From JBGPFS01 sp041483455 (GTDB lineage: Bacteria > Chloroflexota > Limnocylindria > Limnocylindrales > CSP1-4), in assembly GCA_041483455.1 (NCBI GenBank), contig JBGPFS010000108.1:1-7836 (forward strand): a stretch of 7,836 nt of DNA, read 5' to 3'. Positions 1 to 5,878 of the stretch are shown piece after piece. The notes beneath the pieces are model-generated. The model searched no databases. It had not been told where the DNA came from and saw only the letters and a list, made by a program, of their open reading frames with translations. A program made the position numbers and the translations under genes. Each line of letters opens with the position of its first letter. Position 1 is the stretch's first letter.

Positions 1-467
1 AAGGTCTCCCCGGCCGTGATCCCGGAGAGGTGCCTGAGCGCGTGCAAGGGGCGCGCCACCTGAGGGATTCCGGCGGTATGGGTCAGCAGATGTCGCACTG
101 TCGCAGGCCGGAAGCCGGCCTTCGCGGGGATGAGCCGGTAGGCGCGCAGGTAGTCGTTGGCGGGAGCATCGAGGTCGACCAACCACTGCTCCCACAGCTG
201 CATCACGGCGATCGCCGTGAAGGTCTTGGTGATGGAGGCGATCCGAACGACCGTGTCCTCGGTGATGGGCGTGTTCGTCGCGATGTCTGCGACCCCGTGC
301 CCGTGGAAGAACTCAAGGCGCCCGTTGCGGACCACTCCCACTGCCAGGCCGACGGCAGCGTGGCGGTTGAGGATCTCACTGACCCTCACCTTCAGGTCGA
401 GCTCATCGATCTCCGGCGCAGCTCGTTCCTGCCTCTCGCCCGGCGGGCGCGTCGTCGTCGCTAGCAT
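1..467 (-). CDS. Class C beta-lactamase-like serine hydrolase, N-terminal part (runs off left edge)
   Basis: About 155 residues are visible before the frame leaves the window. The protein carries the acyl-serine motif SITK (Ser78, Lys81) followed by TFTAIAVMQL, and then RHLLTHTAGIP at about residues 125-135. Both are hallmarks of the serine beta-lactamase / D-alanyl-D-alanine carboxypeptidase fold (Beta-lactamase family, Pfam PF00144). Members hydrolyse beta-lactams, cell-wall peptides or small esters through the acylated serine; the exact substrate cannot be told. The YxN catalytic tyrosine and the KTG-like motif would lie beyond the edge. The ATG at 465-467 is preferred because AAGGA lies 9 bases upstream. 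No signal peptide is evident at this start, so a cytoplasmic esterase-like member is possible. The start overlaps by 7 bases (ATGCTAG) the stop of the upstream aminotransferase remnant, which suggests former translational coupling. Confidence 0.88.
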   Translation of the reverse strand, partial: MLATTTRPPGERQERAAPEIDELDLKVRVSEILNRHAAVGLAVGVVRNGRLEFFHGHGVADIATNTPITEDTVVRIASITKTFTAIAVMQLWEQWLVDLDAPANDYLRAYRLIPAKAGFRPATVRHLLTHTAGIPQVARPLHALRHLSGITAGET

Positions 468-669
468 TCCTGACAGTCCTTCGATCTGACGACGCTGGTC
501 GTCGCGTACGGGTTGGTGTAGTCCAGTCTTCGAGCCTGCTCGTACATGGCACTGGCGGTCTCCTCTCGCCCGTGCCCGGCGAAGACCGCGAGGACGCCTC
601 CTGACAGGGCATCCAGGTATTCGTGCCGTCCGCGTCGCGGAGGAACGCTCCCTCTCCGCGTTCAAGCAC
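461..669 (-). pseudogene. Class III aminotransferase, truncated and frameshifted N-terminal remnant
   Basis: Two frames together read like the N-terminus of a PLP-dependent class III (omega) aminotransferase. The first part, from a GTG at 667-669, reads LERGEGAFLRDADG. After a one-base loss near 625 the next frame reads HEYLDALSGGVLAVFAGHG and continues through an AMYEQARRLDYTNPYATT-like stretch. The match to the family pattern (EGxxLxDxDGxxYLDxxxG, AGHG, NPY) is clear. The fragment then ends at a TAG at 461-463, after roughly 70 residues of a family that is normally 420-460 residues long. The cofactor-binding core and the PLP lysine are therefore absent. The GTG overlaps the stop of the upstream remnant by 8 bases (GTGCTTGA). 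The product cannot be an active aminotransferase. A one-base sequencing error could explain the frame change but not the missing C-terminal 350 residues. Confidence 0.68.
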
Positions 670-817
670 CCAGGGGGCCGACTTCGGTCAGCCACTTCTT
701 CGGCGTCGCGTGGAAGATGATCCTGTCGATCGCGTCCTGCTTGAGTCGGCCCAGCCCTCGGGGTCGCATGTCGAGGGGGCATCGACCGGCGGCGTGGCCG
801 AGCCAACTCACCCAGAA
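662..817 (-). pseudogene. C-terminal tail of an unrecognised protein (remnant)
   Basis: This minus-strand frame is open only from a TGA at 818-820 to the TGA at 662-664. Its last 35 residues look like real protein: MRPRGLGRLKQD, then AIDRIIFHATPKKWLTEVG. The tail, a helix followed by IDRIIxxxPxxWL, resembles the last helix of TIM-barrel metal-dependent hydrolases of the phosphotriesterase or amidohydrolase type, but that is only an impression. No sensible start exists in this frame apart from an internal ATG at 767-769. In the neighbouring frame, upstream to about 888, GLIHRLDPGTGALALAHDQ also looks protein-like and stops at 808, which may mark another frame break near 810-817. The remnant shares orientation with the aminotransferase fragment and overlaps its GTG. 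Function is unknown. Confidence 0.4.
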
Positions 818-1220
818 TCATCTGCGCCGATCACCTGGTCGTGCGCCAGTGCCAAAGCGCCCGTTCCAGGATCAAGCCGATGGATCAGCCCCGCTGCCTC
901 GGGGTCAAGGTCGGTTTCCCCGGCGCGCCATGCCGGTTCGGCTCCGTTCCCGCTCGAGAGTGGTGTGGCAGGCGCGGCGATACAGCTACCAGGGAGACCG
1001 ACCACCGGGCGCTGCCGTGGGCTGAACGCCAAGCTCGATCTCTGGCGCCGAGCCTCCCGTCGACGACAACGGCCGGAGAAACCGGCTATCGCCCGAAGCC
1101 GACCCACTTGCCCGACCTCGGACCAGCCGACCCCACGGCCTGCGGACCCATCTGATCGCGCCACCGGCCGAGTAGCATGGATGGTGCCGAACGGAGGCCC
1201 CTGGGTGACGGAATGATGCG
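818..1220. other. Stretch with no supportable gene
   Basis: All six frames were read. Long open frames exist, but they are rich in Arg, Pro, Ser and Gly and show no domain, as expected of shadow frames in GC-rich DNA. Only about 808-888 on the minus strand hints at protein, possibly continuing the remnant to its left. A TAGCAT that could serve as a -10 box lies at 1173-1178, ahead of the PDZ gene, but I find no convincing -35 partner. No hairpin with a U-tract and no repeat was found. Confidence 0.5.
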
Positions 1221-2006
1221 GTGACCGACAAGCTACCTGGCCCGATCCTGGAGCGGCTGTCACGGGTCCGATCCATGGAGGCTGACCTGCTCGATCGGGT
1301 CGACGAGCTGCGAACCTCCGGTGGCGCAGGCCCAGAAGCAGCCGACGCCGTCGCCCGGATGTCTGCACTTGCCGAACGCCACGGGCACGCCCTGGATGAG
1401 CTCGACGGCCGGCGTGGAGCCGAACCCGAGGCCCCGTCAGCAAGAGCCGAGCACCACGGCGAGCGCCAGGTCTCCAGACGACTCGAGGAGCTGGCCGGAG
1501 CGGCCGCCGCCGCGCTGGTGGCGTATGGCGGGCTGTACGCTGCCGCGCGGCTCCAGTACCAGAACGAGCTGTGCGACCTCGTCGACGCTCACGCAGCCGA
1601 CTGGGCGAGTGAGTTGCAGGCGATCAACGACCTCCTGCCGAGAGCCGTCCACGCCGAGCTGCTCGAAGCCGGCCTGACGTGTCGATGCGCGTGCCCTGCC
1701 TGCAGTATCGGCGCCTGCGGGTGCACGCGGAACAGCATCGAGACGATCCGCGAACAATGGGGCCGACCGGGGCTGGAGCCGAGCGAAGGGCTCGAGCTCC
1801 GCATCCCGCCCCGGCCGGACAGCCAGCTATCGGAGGCGGGCCTCGATCGCGGTGACCTCGTCCTGGCGATCGATGGCGAGGTCGTGCACACGAACTCCGA
1901 ATTGCAGCGGGCACTCCGCCGCCACCCGATCGGCGAGGCCATGCCGATGCAGGTCGTACGTTCCGGAAGAACGGAGGAGATCGGGGTCGCCCGAATCGGC
2001 GACTAG
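1221..2006 (+). CDS. PDZ-domain protein with a six-cysteine cluster
   Basis: The protein has 261 residues. Residues 1-150 are mostly helical and charged, with an alanine-rich moderately hydrophobic stretch at about 88-108 that might associate with membrane; there is no N-terminal signal peptide. Residues 154-168 hold six cysteines (154, 156, 158, 161, 166, 168) in a CxCxCxxCxxxxCxC pattern, suited to metal binding or disulfides. Residues 190-258 form a PDZ-like domain: an xLRI carboxylate-binding type strand, SEAGLDRGDLVLAIDGEVV, an SELQRAL helix and a final strand, as in the PDZ domains of HtrA and RseP proteases. No protease domain is attached, so a binding or scaffold role is inferred. The GTG at 1221 is the first possible start after an in-frame TGA at 1206-1208; its ribosome binding site is weak (ACGGA). 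The gene stands alone, convergent with the reductase gene. I do not recognise the full-length family. Confidence 0.85.
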   Translation: MTDKLPGPILERLSRVRSMEADLLDRVDELRTSGGAGPEAADAVARMSALAERHGHALDELDGRRGAEPEAPSARAEHHGERQVSRRLEELAGAAAAALVAYGGLYAAARLQYQNELCDLVDAHAADWASELQAINDLLPRAVHAELLEAGLTCRCACPACSIGACGCTRNSIETIREQWGRPGLEPSEGLELRIPPRPDSQLSEAGLDRGDLVLAIDGEVVHTNSELQRALRRHPIGEAMPMQVVRSGRTEEIGVARIGD

Positions 2007-2066
2007 CCTGGTGATCGAAGAGGTCGTCGACCCCTTGGGTTTCGTGGGCACCTGGTTGATGGGGTT

Positions 2067-2663
2067 TCAGGTCGTACCGGAGTCACGCGGTCGAGCTGCG
2101 TGCCGCGCGGTCTCGTACCGGAGGTAGACCACACCGGAGCCGAAGGTCCGTGTCTCGAGCAGCTTCAGCCCGATCCGATCCTCAAGCGCCGGGAGGAACC
2201 GCTTGCCGGCGCCCAGGATCACCGGATGGACGAAGAGGCGGTACTCGTCGATCAGCCCCAGCCGCGTCAACGTCGAGGCGGTGGTGGGACCGCCGACGTC
2301 CATGTCGAATCCCGGCTGCGCCTTGAGACGTGCGACTTCTTCCGCGGCGCCATCGCGGACCAGGCGGCTGTTCCACTCGACCTTCTCGAGCGTCCCGGAG
2401 AACACGACCTTCGGCTTGTCCCTCCAGATGCGCGCGAACTCGCGCATGGCGGCTGTGGCCGACGGATCGGTCTCGGCCGTCGGCCAGTAGCCGACCATCA
2501 ACTGGTACATCCGCCGGCCGTACAGGAACGCGCTCATCGCGCGCGCCTCGTCGTTGAAGAACGAGTGCAGCTCCTCGTCGATCAGCACCCAGTCGAGCGA
2601 ACGGCTCGGCGTTTCGACGAAACCGTCGAGCGAGACCGACATCGAGTAGATGAGCCTGCCCAT
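2067..2663 (-). CDS. Dihydrofolate reductase-fold protein (RibD C-terminal domain family)
   Basis: The 198 residues cover one complete domain of the RibD C-terminal / bacterial DHFR-like family (PF01872). Family markers are the opening strand RLIYSMSVSLDGFVE (about 3-17), FLYGRRMYQLM (about 46-56), PKVVFSGTLE (84-93), the NADPH-binding VGGPTTASTL (123-132) and the HPVILGAGKRFLP segment (146-158). These proteins probably reduce a small substrate with NADPH. Stand-alone members of this type have no settled substrate, and a true folate role is unlikely. No Shine-Dalgarno sequence is visible ahead of the ATG at 2661-2663. The MFS gene ends 45 bases upstream on the same strand, so the two may share a transcript. 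The long antisense open frame on the plus strand here is judged a shadow. Confidence 0.93.
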   Translation of the reverse strand: MGRLIYSMSVSLDGFVETPSRSLDWVLIDEELHSFFNDEARAMSAFLYGRRMYQLMVGYWPTAETDPSATAAMREFARIWRDKPKVVFSGTLEKVEWNSRLVRDGAAEEVARLKAQPGFDMDVGGPTTASTLTRLGLIDEYRLFVHPVILGAGKRFLPALEDRIGLKLLETRTFGSGVVYLRYETARHAARPRDSGTT

Positions 2664-2708
2664 GCTGGAAGCGTACAGGCGCAGCTGAACCCGGCGATGG
2701 CCCTGGCT

Positions 2709-4052
2709 TCATGTCTCAGCTCTCCGAGCCCCGGAGGCCTCCCCCGCCAGCTCAGCCAGCTCGTCCGGCCCCCAGTCGCGTGGCAGGTCGTCCACCCGAC
2801 GCAGGATCGCGAAGGAGATCAGGACCCAAAGCAGCAGGAACATGACGGCCGCCGGCTGGCCCCAGCCGAGCCAGCCCTCGTCGGCGATGACCCCCCACAT
2901 GAAGGGCCCGACGATGGCGCCGAACCGGCCGACCATCGAGTACAGCCCGAAGAACTGGCCGTAGTAGCGAGGCGGGGCGAGACGGGTCATCAACGGCCGG
3001 TCGGAGGACCAGAGCCCCGCCAGGGCCACCCCGGCGAGCGCCGAGACGACGAAGATCAACTCGGGCGGCAGGCGGAGCACCGGGATCGCCGCAGCCCCCG
3101 CGAAGATACACATCCAGAGCACGAGCACGATGTCGAGCGTCCGTTTCGGGCCGATGCGATCGACCACGACGCCCCAGACGAGGCCTGCCGGGATCGCCAT
3201 CACAATGCTCGGCACCGCAGCCGCTTTGGCGACCCCGGAGGGCAGTCCGAGCGAACCGGTCGCGTAGAGGAAGACCACGAAGATGAGCGTGTTGGCGGCA
3301 TCGGCATAGAACAGCCGCCCGACGAGGAACCGGCCCAGGCCGCGGTAGCGGCGCGCCCTCCTGGCCGTCGCGGCGAGCTGGGAGAGGGCCTCAGGCACGA
3401 TCCTCCACGACAGCGGTGGCGCGACTCGCGGCCGCTCGCGAACAAACAGGAAGGCCGGCAAGGCGAACACGAGGAACACGACGGCGATCGCCCGGAAGAC
3501 GTCCGTATACGCCTCGAACGTCTCGTCGCCCTCGACGGCCAGGATCAGCGACCCGACGCCGATGGCCAGCAGCGACCCGAGGTAGCCCACACCCACCCCG
3601 ATCCCGCCGATCCGGCCCCGGTTCGCGTCGGTGCTGACCTCGGGCAGGAGCGAATCGTAGAAGATAAGGCCCGCCTGGAAGCAGACCGTGGCGATCACGA
3701 ACAGGGCGAACATGACGGGGATCGACGACTGCCCGAGGAAGAACGTCACGCCGACGCACAGCATCGTGCTCAGCGCGAGGAACGGGAGCCGGCGGGGGAC
3801 CTGGTCGGAGAGCGCGCCGAGAACGGGCGCCGCGATGAAGATCAGTGCTGCAGCCAACGCGTCGAGCGCGGTGACGGCAAAGTCCCCGTATCCGAGCACG
3901 TTCTTGAGCAAGTCGGGGAAGTAGAGGGTGACCACGGCGAGGCTGAAGCTCGTGTTCGCGAGGTCATAGAGGACCCAGCTTCCGACGCTCGGCCAGCCGA
4001 TGGGCCGAGTCGCTCGTGCGGTGCCGGCTTCAGCTGGGATCGCCGCAGACAT
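2709..4052 (-). CDS. MFS transporter, UMF1/Atg22-like
   Basis: This is a 447-residue integral membrane protein with about 12 hydrophobic spans. It opens with the WVLYDLANTSFS signature (about 26-37) typical of the UMF1 / vacuole-effluxer Atg22-like branch of the major facilitator superfamily. The canonical MFS motif A loop follows span 2 (GALSDQVPRR, 79-88) and recurs in the second half as WGVVVDRIGPKR, as expected from the duplicated 6+6 architecture. Bacterial members are putative exporters of unknown substrate; Atg22 moves amino acids out of the yeast vacuole. The frame is open to an ATG at 4094, but the ATG at 4050-4052 is chosen because GGAGG lies 5 bases before it and the extra 14 residues look like untranslated leader. 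The gene lies divergent to the PadR unit across a 313-base gap, so PadR might also act on it; that is inference. Confidence 0.92.
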   Translation of the reverse strand: MSAAIPAEAGTARATRPIGWPSVGSWVLYDLANTSFSLAVVTLYFPDLLKNVLGYGDFAVTALDALAAALIFIAAPVLGALSDQVPRRLPFLALSTMLCVGVTFFLGQSSIPVMFALFVIATVCFQAGLIFYDSLLPEVSTDANRGRIGGIGVGVGYLGSLLAIGVGSLILAVEGDETFEAYTDVFRAIAVVFLVFALPAFLFVRERPRVAPPLSWRIVPEALSQLAATARRARRYRGLGRFLVGRLFYADAANTLIFVVFLYATGSLGLPSGVAKAAAVPSIVMAIPAGLVWGVVVDRIGPKRTLDIVLVLWMCIFAGAAAIPVLRLPPELIFVVSALAGVALAGLWSSDRPLMTRLAPPRYYGQFFGLYSMVGRFGAIVGPFMWGVIADEGWLGWGQPAAVMFLLLWVLISFAILRRVDDLPRDWGPDELAELAGEASGARRAET

Positions 4053-4365
4053 AGCACCCTCCGGGAGCGCCCGTCGGGCAGGTAGTCTCGCCATCGGGTC
4101 GGCGCAACCCCGGCGACTCGGGTGCGGGCGCGCGTCGACATGTCCAGCCCGGTGCCGCGATTCGATGGGTCATCCCGGCGTGGGACCAGTGCCATTCGGC
4201 AGGGCGGTCCCGCCCGCGCCAGCGTTTGCCGCGGCCGACCCCTGACGCGCCGCACCAGTGGTCTCTCGGGGCCTGCGTGATCCGTGCAGGCGCCCTGCAA
4301 CGACGAATCCGCAGCGGGCACGACGGACACTTGACACCGTTCCCGGGCTCGGTACCATGCGTGGC
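4053..4365. other. Divergent intergenic region between MFS and PadR genes
   Basis: The region holds the MFS ribosome binding site (GGAGG on the minus strand, 4058-4062) and, at its right end, the PadR promoter and palindrome listed separately. It also contains two short inverted repeats: GGGCGG-TC-CCGCCC at 4202-4215 and GCCTGC/GCAGGC with a 9-base spacer at 4271-4291. Either could be a minor regulatory site or chance in GC-rich DNA. I see no clear minus-strand promoter for the MFS gene. No reading frame here looks like protein. Confidence 0.5.
4331..4358 (+). promoter_or_regulatory. Sigma-70-type promoter of the PadR unit
   Basis: A perfect -35 hexamer, TTGACA (4331-4336), is followed after 16 bases by TACCAT (4353-4358), which matches the -10 consensus at four of six bases including the conserved first T-A and last T. 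Transcription would begin about 6-8 bases further on, at or next to the ATG at 4366-4368. No Shine-Dalgarno sequence precedes either candidate start codon, so the message is probably leaderless, as is common in Actinomycetota. Confidence 0.6.
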
Positions 4366-4372
4366 ATGGTAC
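4352..4372. promoter_or_regulatory. Perfect 9-3-9 palindrome, probable PadR operator
   Basis: Two exact 9-base inverted arms, GTACCATGC (4352-4360) and GCATGGTAC (4364-4372), flank a GTG spacer. The palindrome contains the proposed -10 box and both candidate start codons of the PadR gene. Dimeric winged-helix regulators of the PadR family commonly bind such dyads in their own promoters. Binding here would block RNA polymerase, so negative autoregulation is the natural inference. That this protein binds this site is not shown by the sequence. Confidence 0.65.
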
Positions 4373-4734
4373 ACGGCGAGACACGCGACCCCCTGACCGA
4401 GCTGCGCCGCGGCGTCCTCGAGCACTGTGTGCTCGCGGTGCTCCGCAGGGACGAGTCCTACGCCTTCGACATCGTCCGGGTGCTGTCCGGCGCCGGAGAG
4501 TTGCTGACGAGCGAGGGGACGATCTACCCGCTGCTCGCGCGGTTGCGACGGGATCGTCTGGTGACCACCACCTGGCGCGAGTCCGACGCCGGACCGCCGC
4601 GCCGTTACTACCGGATCACCGGGGCCGGCCGGCGGGCGCTCGACGCGTTCGGCGGCGACTGGGCCCGCTTTCGCGACGCGGTGGACGCGTTGCTCGGGGA
4701 GGCGAGCCAGGGAGGGGATGCAGGTGGACGCTGA
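4366..4734 (+). CDS. PadR-family transcriptional regulator
   Basis: The 122-residue protein reads as a compact PadR winged helix-turn-helix regulator. TELRRGVLEHCVLAVL (11-26) forms the first helix and SYAFDIV (31-37) the second. TSEGTIYPLLARLRRDRLV (48-66) is the recognition helix region, and GPPRRYYRIT (76-85) is the wing; these are the most conserved blocks of the family. The C-terminal dimerisation helix is short, as in subfamily 2 (PadR-s2). The ATG at 4366 fits the leaderless promoter; the ATG at 4357 would add three residues. An open frame reaches back to a GTG at 4258, but its extra residues are unlike protein and cross the promoter. The stop lies inside the next gene, a HAAS-domain protein, a pairing seen often with PadR regulators. 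Ligand unknown. Confidence 0.92.
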   Translation: MVHGETRDPLTELRRGVLEHCVLAVLRRDESYAFDIVRVLSGAGELLTSEGTIYPLLARLRRDRLVTTTWRESDAGPPRRYYRITGAGRRALDAFGGDWARFRDAVDALLGEASQGGDAGGR

Positions 4735-5221
4735 CGCGCTCGTGCACGATTACCTTGGCCGGCTGGAGGTCGCGGCTTGGTCACTCGCGGTCGACCGGCG
4801 CGCAGACCTGGTCGGGGAGGTTCGCGAGCACATCGCGACGGCCCTGGCGGAGGCGGGTCGTCGTGATGAATCGACCGTCCGCAACATCCTCGAGCGGCTC
4901 GGCTCGCCCGAGGAGATCGTCGCTGCCGAAGGGGAGCCGGATGCGGTTGCGTCGGCCCTGACCGCCACCCCGACGATAGGATCGAACACGGACCGTGCGC
5001 CTTGGGGTGCGGTCGAGATCGTCGCGCTGCTGCTGCTCACCGTCGGGGCCGTGCTCCTGCCGTTCGTCGGTCCACTTCTCGGCCTCGTGTTCGTGTGGCT
5101 GTCGGCCCAGTGGACCCAACAGCAGAAGGTGGTCGCGACCGCCATCGTCCTGACACTCCTCGTGCTGCCGGTCCTCCTCCTGTTCTCGGTAGGCACCGCC
5201 GCCGGCGTCCACACCGGCTAG
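4724..5221 (+). CDS. HAAS-domain (DUF1700-like) membrane protein
   Basis: The protein has 165 residues. Residues about 5-72 form the helical HAAS signature: a short YLGRLEVAAW helix, DRRADLVGEVREHIATAL, then RNILERLGSPEEIVAAEG, in which the LGSPEEIV turn is the family hallmark. A linker follows, then hydrophobic segments at about 97-113, 114-130 and 136-157 that give two or three membrane spans. HAAS proteins are typically encoded directly after a PadR regulator; their molecular role is unclear, with signalling or protein interaction at the membrane proposed. The GTG at 4724 is chosen because GGAGG (4711-4715) is 8 bases upstream. The ATG at 4718 is only 2 bases from the same site. The gene overlaps the PadR gene by 11 bases, implying coupled translation. 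Confidence 0.88.
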   Translation: MDADALVHDYLGRLEVAAWSLAVDRRADLVGEVREHIATALAEAGRRDESTVRNILERLGSPEEIVAAEGEPDAVASALTATPTIGSNTDRAPWGAVEIVALLLLTVGAVLLPFVGPLLGLVFVWLSAQWTQQQKVVATAIVLTLLVLPVLLLFSVGTAAGVHTG

Positions 5222-5241
5222 ACAAGTCAAGGAGATCTCAC

Positions 5242-5334
5242 ATGTCGGTCGAACCCGTGTCCCTGCTGGTCCCCCTCGCGGGGATCGCTGCCGCGATCTT
5301 CCTCGTGGTCGTGCTCGTGCGTCGCCATCGGTAG
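5242..5334 (+). CDS. 30-residue single-span membrane protein
   Basis: This small gene lies 20 bases after the HAAS gene, with AAGGAG 8 bases ahead of its ATG. The product starts MSVEPVS, has one hydrophobic segment of about 19 residues (LLVPLAGIAAAIFLVVVLV, 8-26), and ends in the positively charged tail RRHR. This is the pattern of a small inner-membrane protein with its C-terminus in the cytoplasm. Strong ribosome binding site, tight spacing and a sensible membrane topology argue for a real gene. I do not recognise a family. It might accompany the HAAS protein or the following lipoprotein as a small partner; that is inferred from position only. It would be missed by most automated gene callers because of its length. 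Confidence 0.72.
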   Translation: MSVEPVSLLVPLAGIAAAIFLVVVLVRRHR

Positions 5335-5395
5335 GGGCCGGGCCCTTGGCGCCGGAACCGTCCCGGGTGAAGGCGGCGAGTCGGGAGGACGCCAC

Positions 5396-5878
5396 ATGTC
5401 TCGACCGGTCGTAACGCCGGCTACGCGCCGCCGGCGCCTGGGCCTCCAAGCCTGGCTGCCCATCATCGCCGCGCTCGGCTTCGCGAGTCTGATTCTTGGG
5501 AGCTGCAGCTTCGTCGGGCAGGGCTGTGATTCGATCGTGGGGCACCCCGCTTGCACCCACGGTCCGACCCACCCACCGGGCGGCATCTCGCAGGACGCGG
5601 CGATCGCCGCGGCGGTAGGGCTGGCACCAGCCGCGAGCGCGAATCCCACCGTCGTGTGGGCCTCGGTCGAGCATGACCCATTCGTCCCGCGGGACACGAG
5701 TGCCCCCCGTGTGGTATGGGAGGTGCGCCTGCAAGGGTCGCTCGCCGCCGCGCCGTGCCCGTCGGGGCTTTTGGACAGGCCGGCATCGTCCGCGGACAAG
5801 GCTTGCGTCGATGGCGAGGGCGGCCTCATCGTGGTCCTTGACTACCACACGGGCGCCTTCGTCGGCTGGTCTCATTGA
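5396..5878 (+). CDS. Putative lipoprotein with PepSY-like domain
   Basis: The 160-residue exported protein has a positively charged start (RRRR, 11-14), a hydrophobic core (about 19-34) and a lipobox-like LGSC, so Cys37 may be lipidated after signal peptidase II cleavage. Four further cysteines (44, 53, 121, 137) could form two disulfides outside the membrane. From about 64 the pattern is that of a PepSY-type domain: a helix ISQDAAIAAAVGLA, strands VVWASVEHDPF and RVVWEVRLQG, and a final VVLDYHTGAFVGW hairpin like the VDxxTGxV end of PepSY units. PepSY modules are thought to bind or inhibit proteases or to act as small external adaptors. GGGAGG lies 7 bases before the ATG. The gene follows the small membrane protein after 61 bases. 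Assignment to PepSY is by pattern and tentative. Confidence 0.8.
   Translation: MSRPVVTPATRRRRLGLQAWLPIIAALGFASLILGSCSFVGQGCDSIVGHPACTHGPTHPPGGISQDAAIAAAVGLAPAASANPTVVWASVEHDPFVPRDTSAPRVVWEVRLQGSLAAAPCPSGLLDRPASSADKACVDGEGGLIVVLDYHTGAFVGWSH

Noticed and set aside
808..888. GLIHRLDPGTG on the minus strand, resembling the HRLD catalytic motif of RluA pseudouridine synthases
   Set aside because: The residues before and after do not follow the RluA pattern, the frame stops at 808, and no other RluA block is seen nearby. Chance or an unrelated remnant is more likely.
623..1216. Plus-strand frame of 197 codons
   Set aside because: It is rich in Ser, Pro, Arg and Gly with no domain, and is antisense to the aminotransferase remnant, whose protein-like sequence is on the other strand.
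2007..2066. Possible terminator between the convergent PDZ and reductase genes
   Set aside because: No inverted repeat of useful length or U-tract was found in these 60 bases.
2100..4085. A 661-codon open frame on the plus strand across the reductase and MFS genes
   Set aside because: It is antisense to two well-supported genes and spans their intergenic gap. Its product is dominated by Arg, Glu, Asp, His, Gln and Pro without any domain, as expected from the GC-biased codons of the minus strand. No ribosome binding site supports it.
4053..4094. Longer N-terminus for the MFS transporter from an ATG at 4094
   Set aside because: A GGAGG is correctly placed for the ATG at 4052, and the 14 extra residues are Arg/Ala-rich leader without family resemblance.
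4202..4291. Two short inverted repeats in the divergent region
   Set aside because: Arms of six bases in GC-rich DNA are expected by chance and neither lies at a recognisable promoter, so they are only mentioned in the intergenic entry.
4258..4365. Longer N-terminus for the PadR protein from a GTG at 4258
   Set aside because: The extra 36 residues are unlike PadR proteins and the stretch contains the TTGACA promoter and half of the palindrome.
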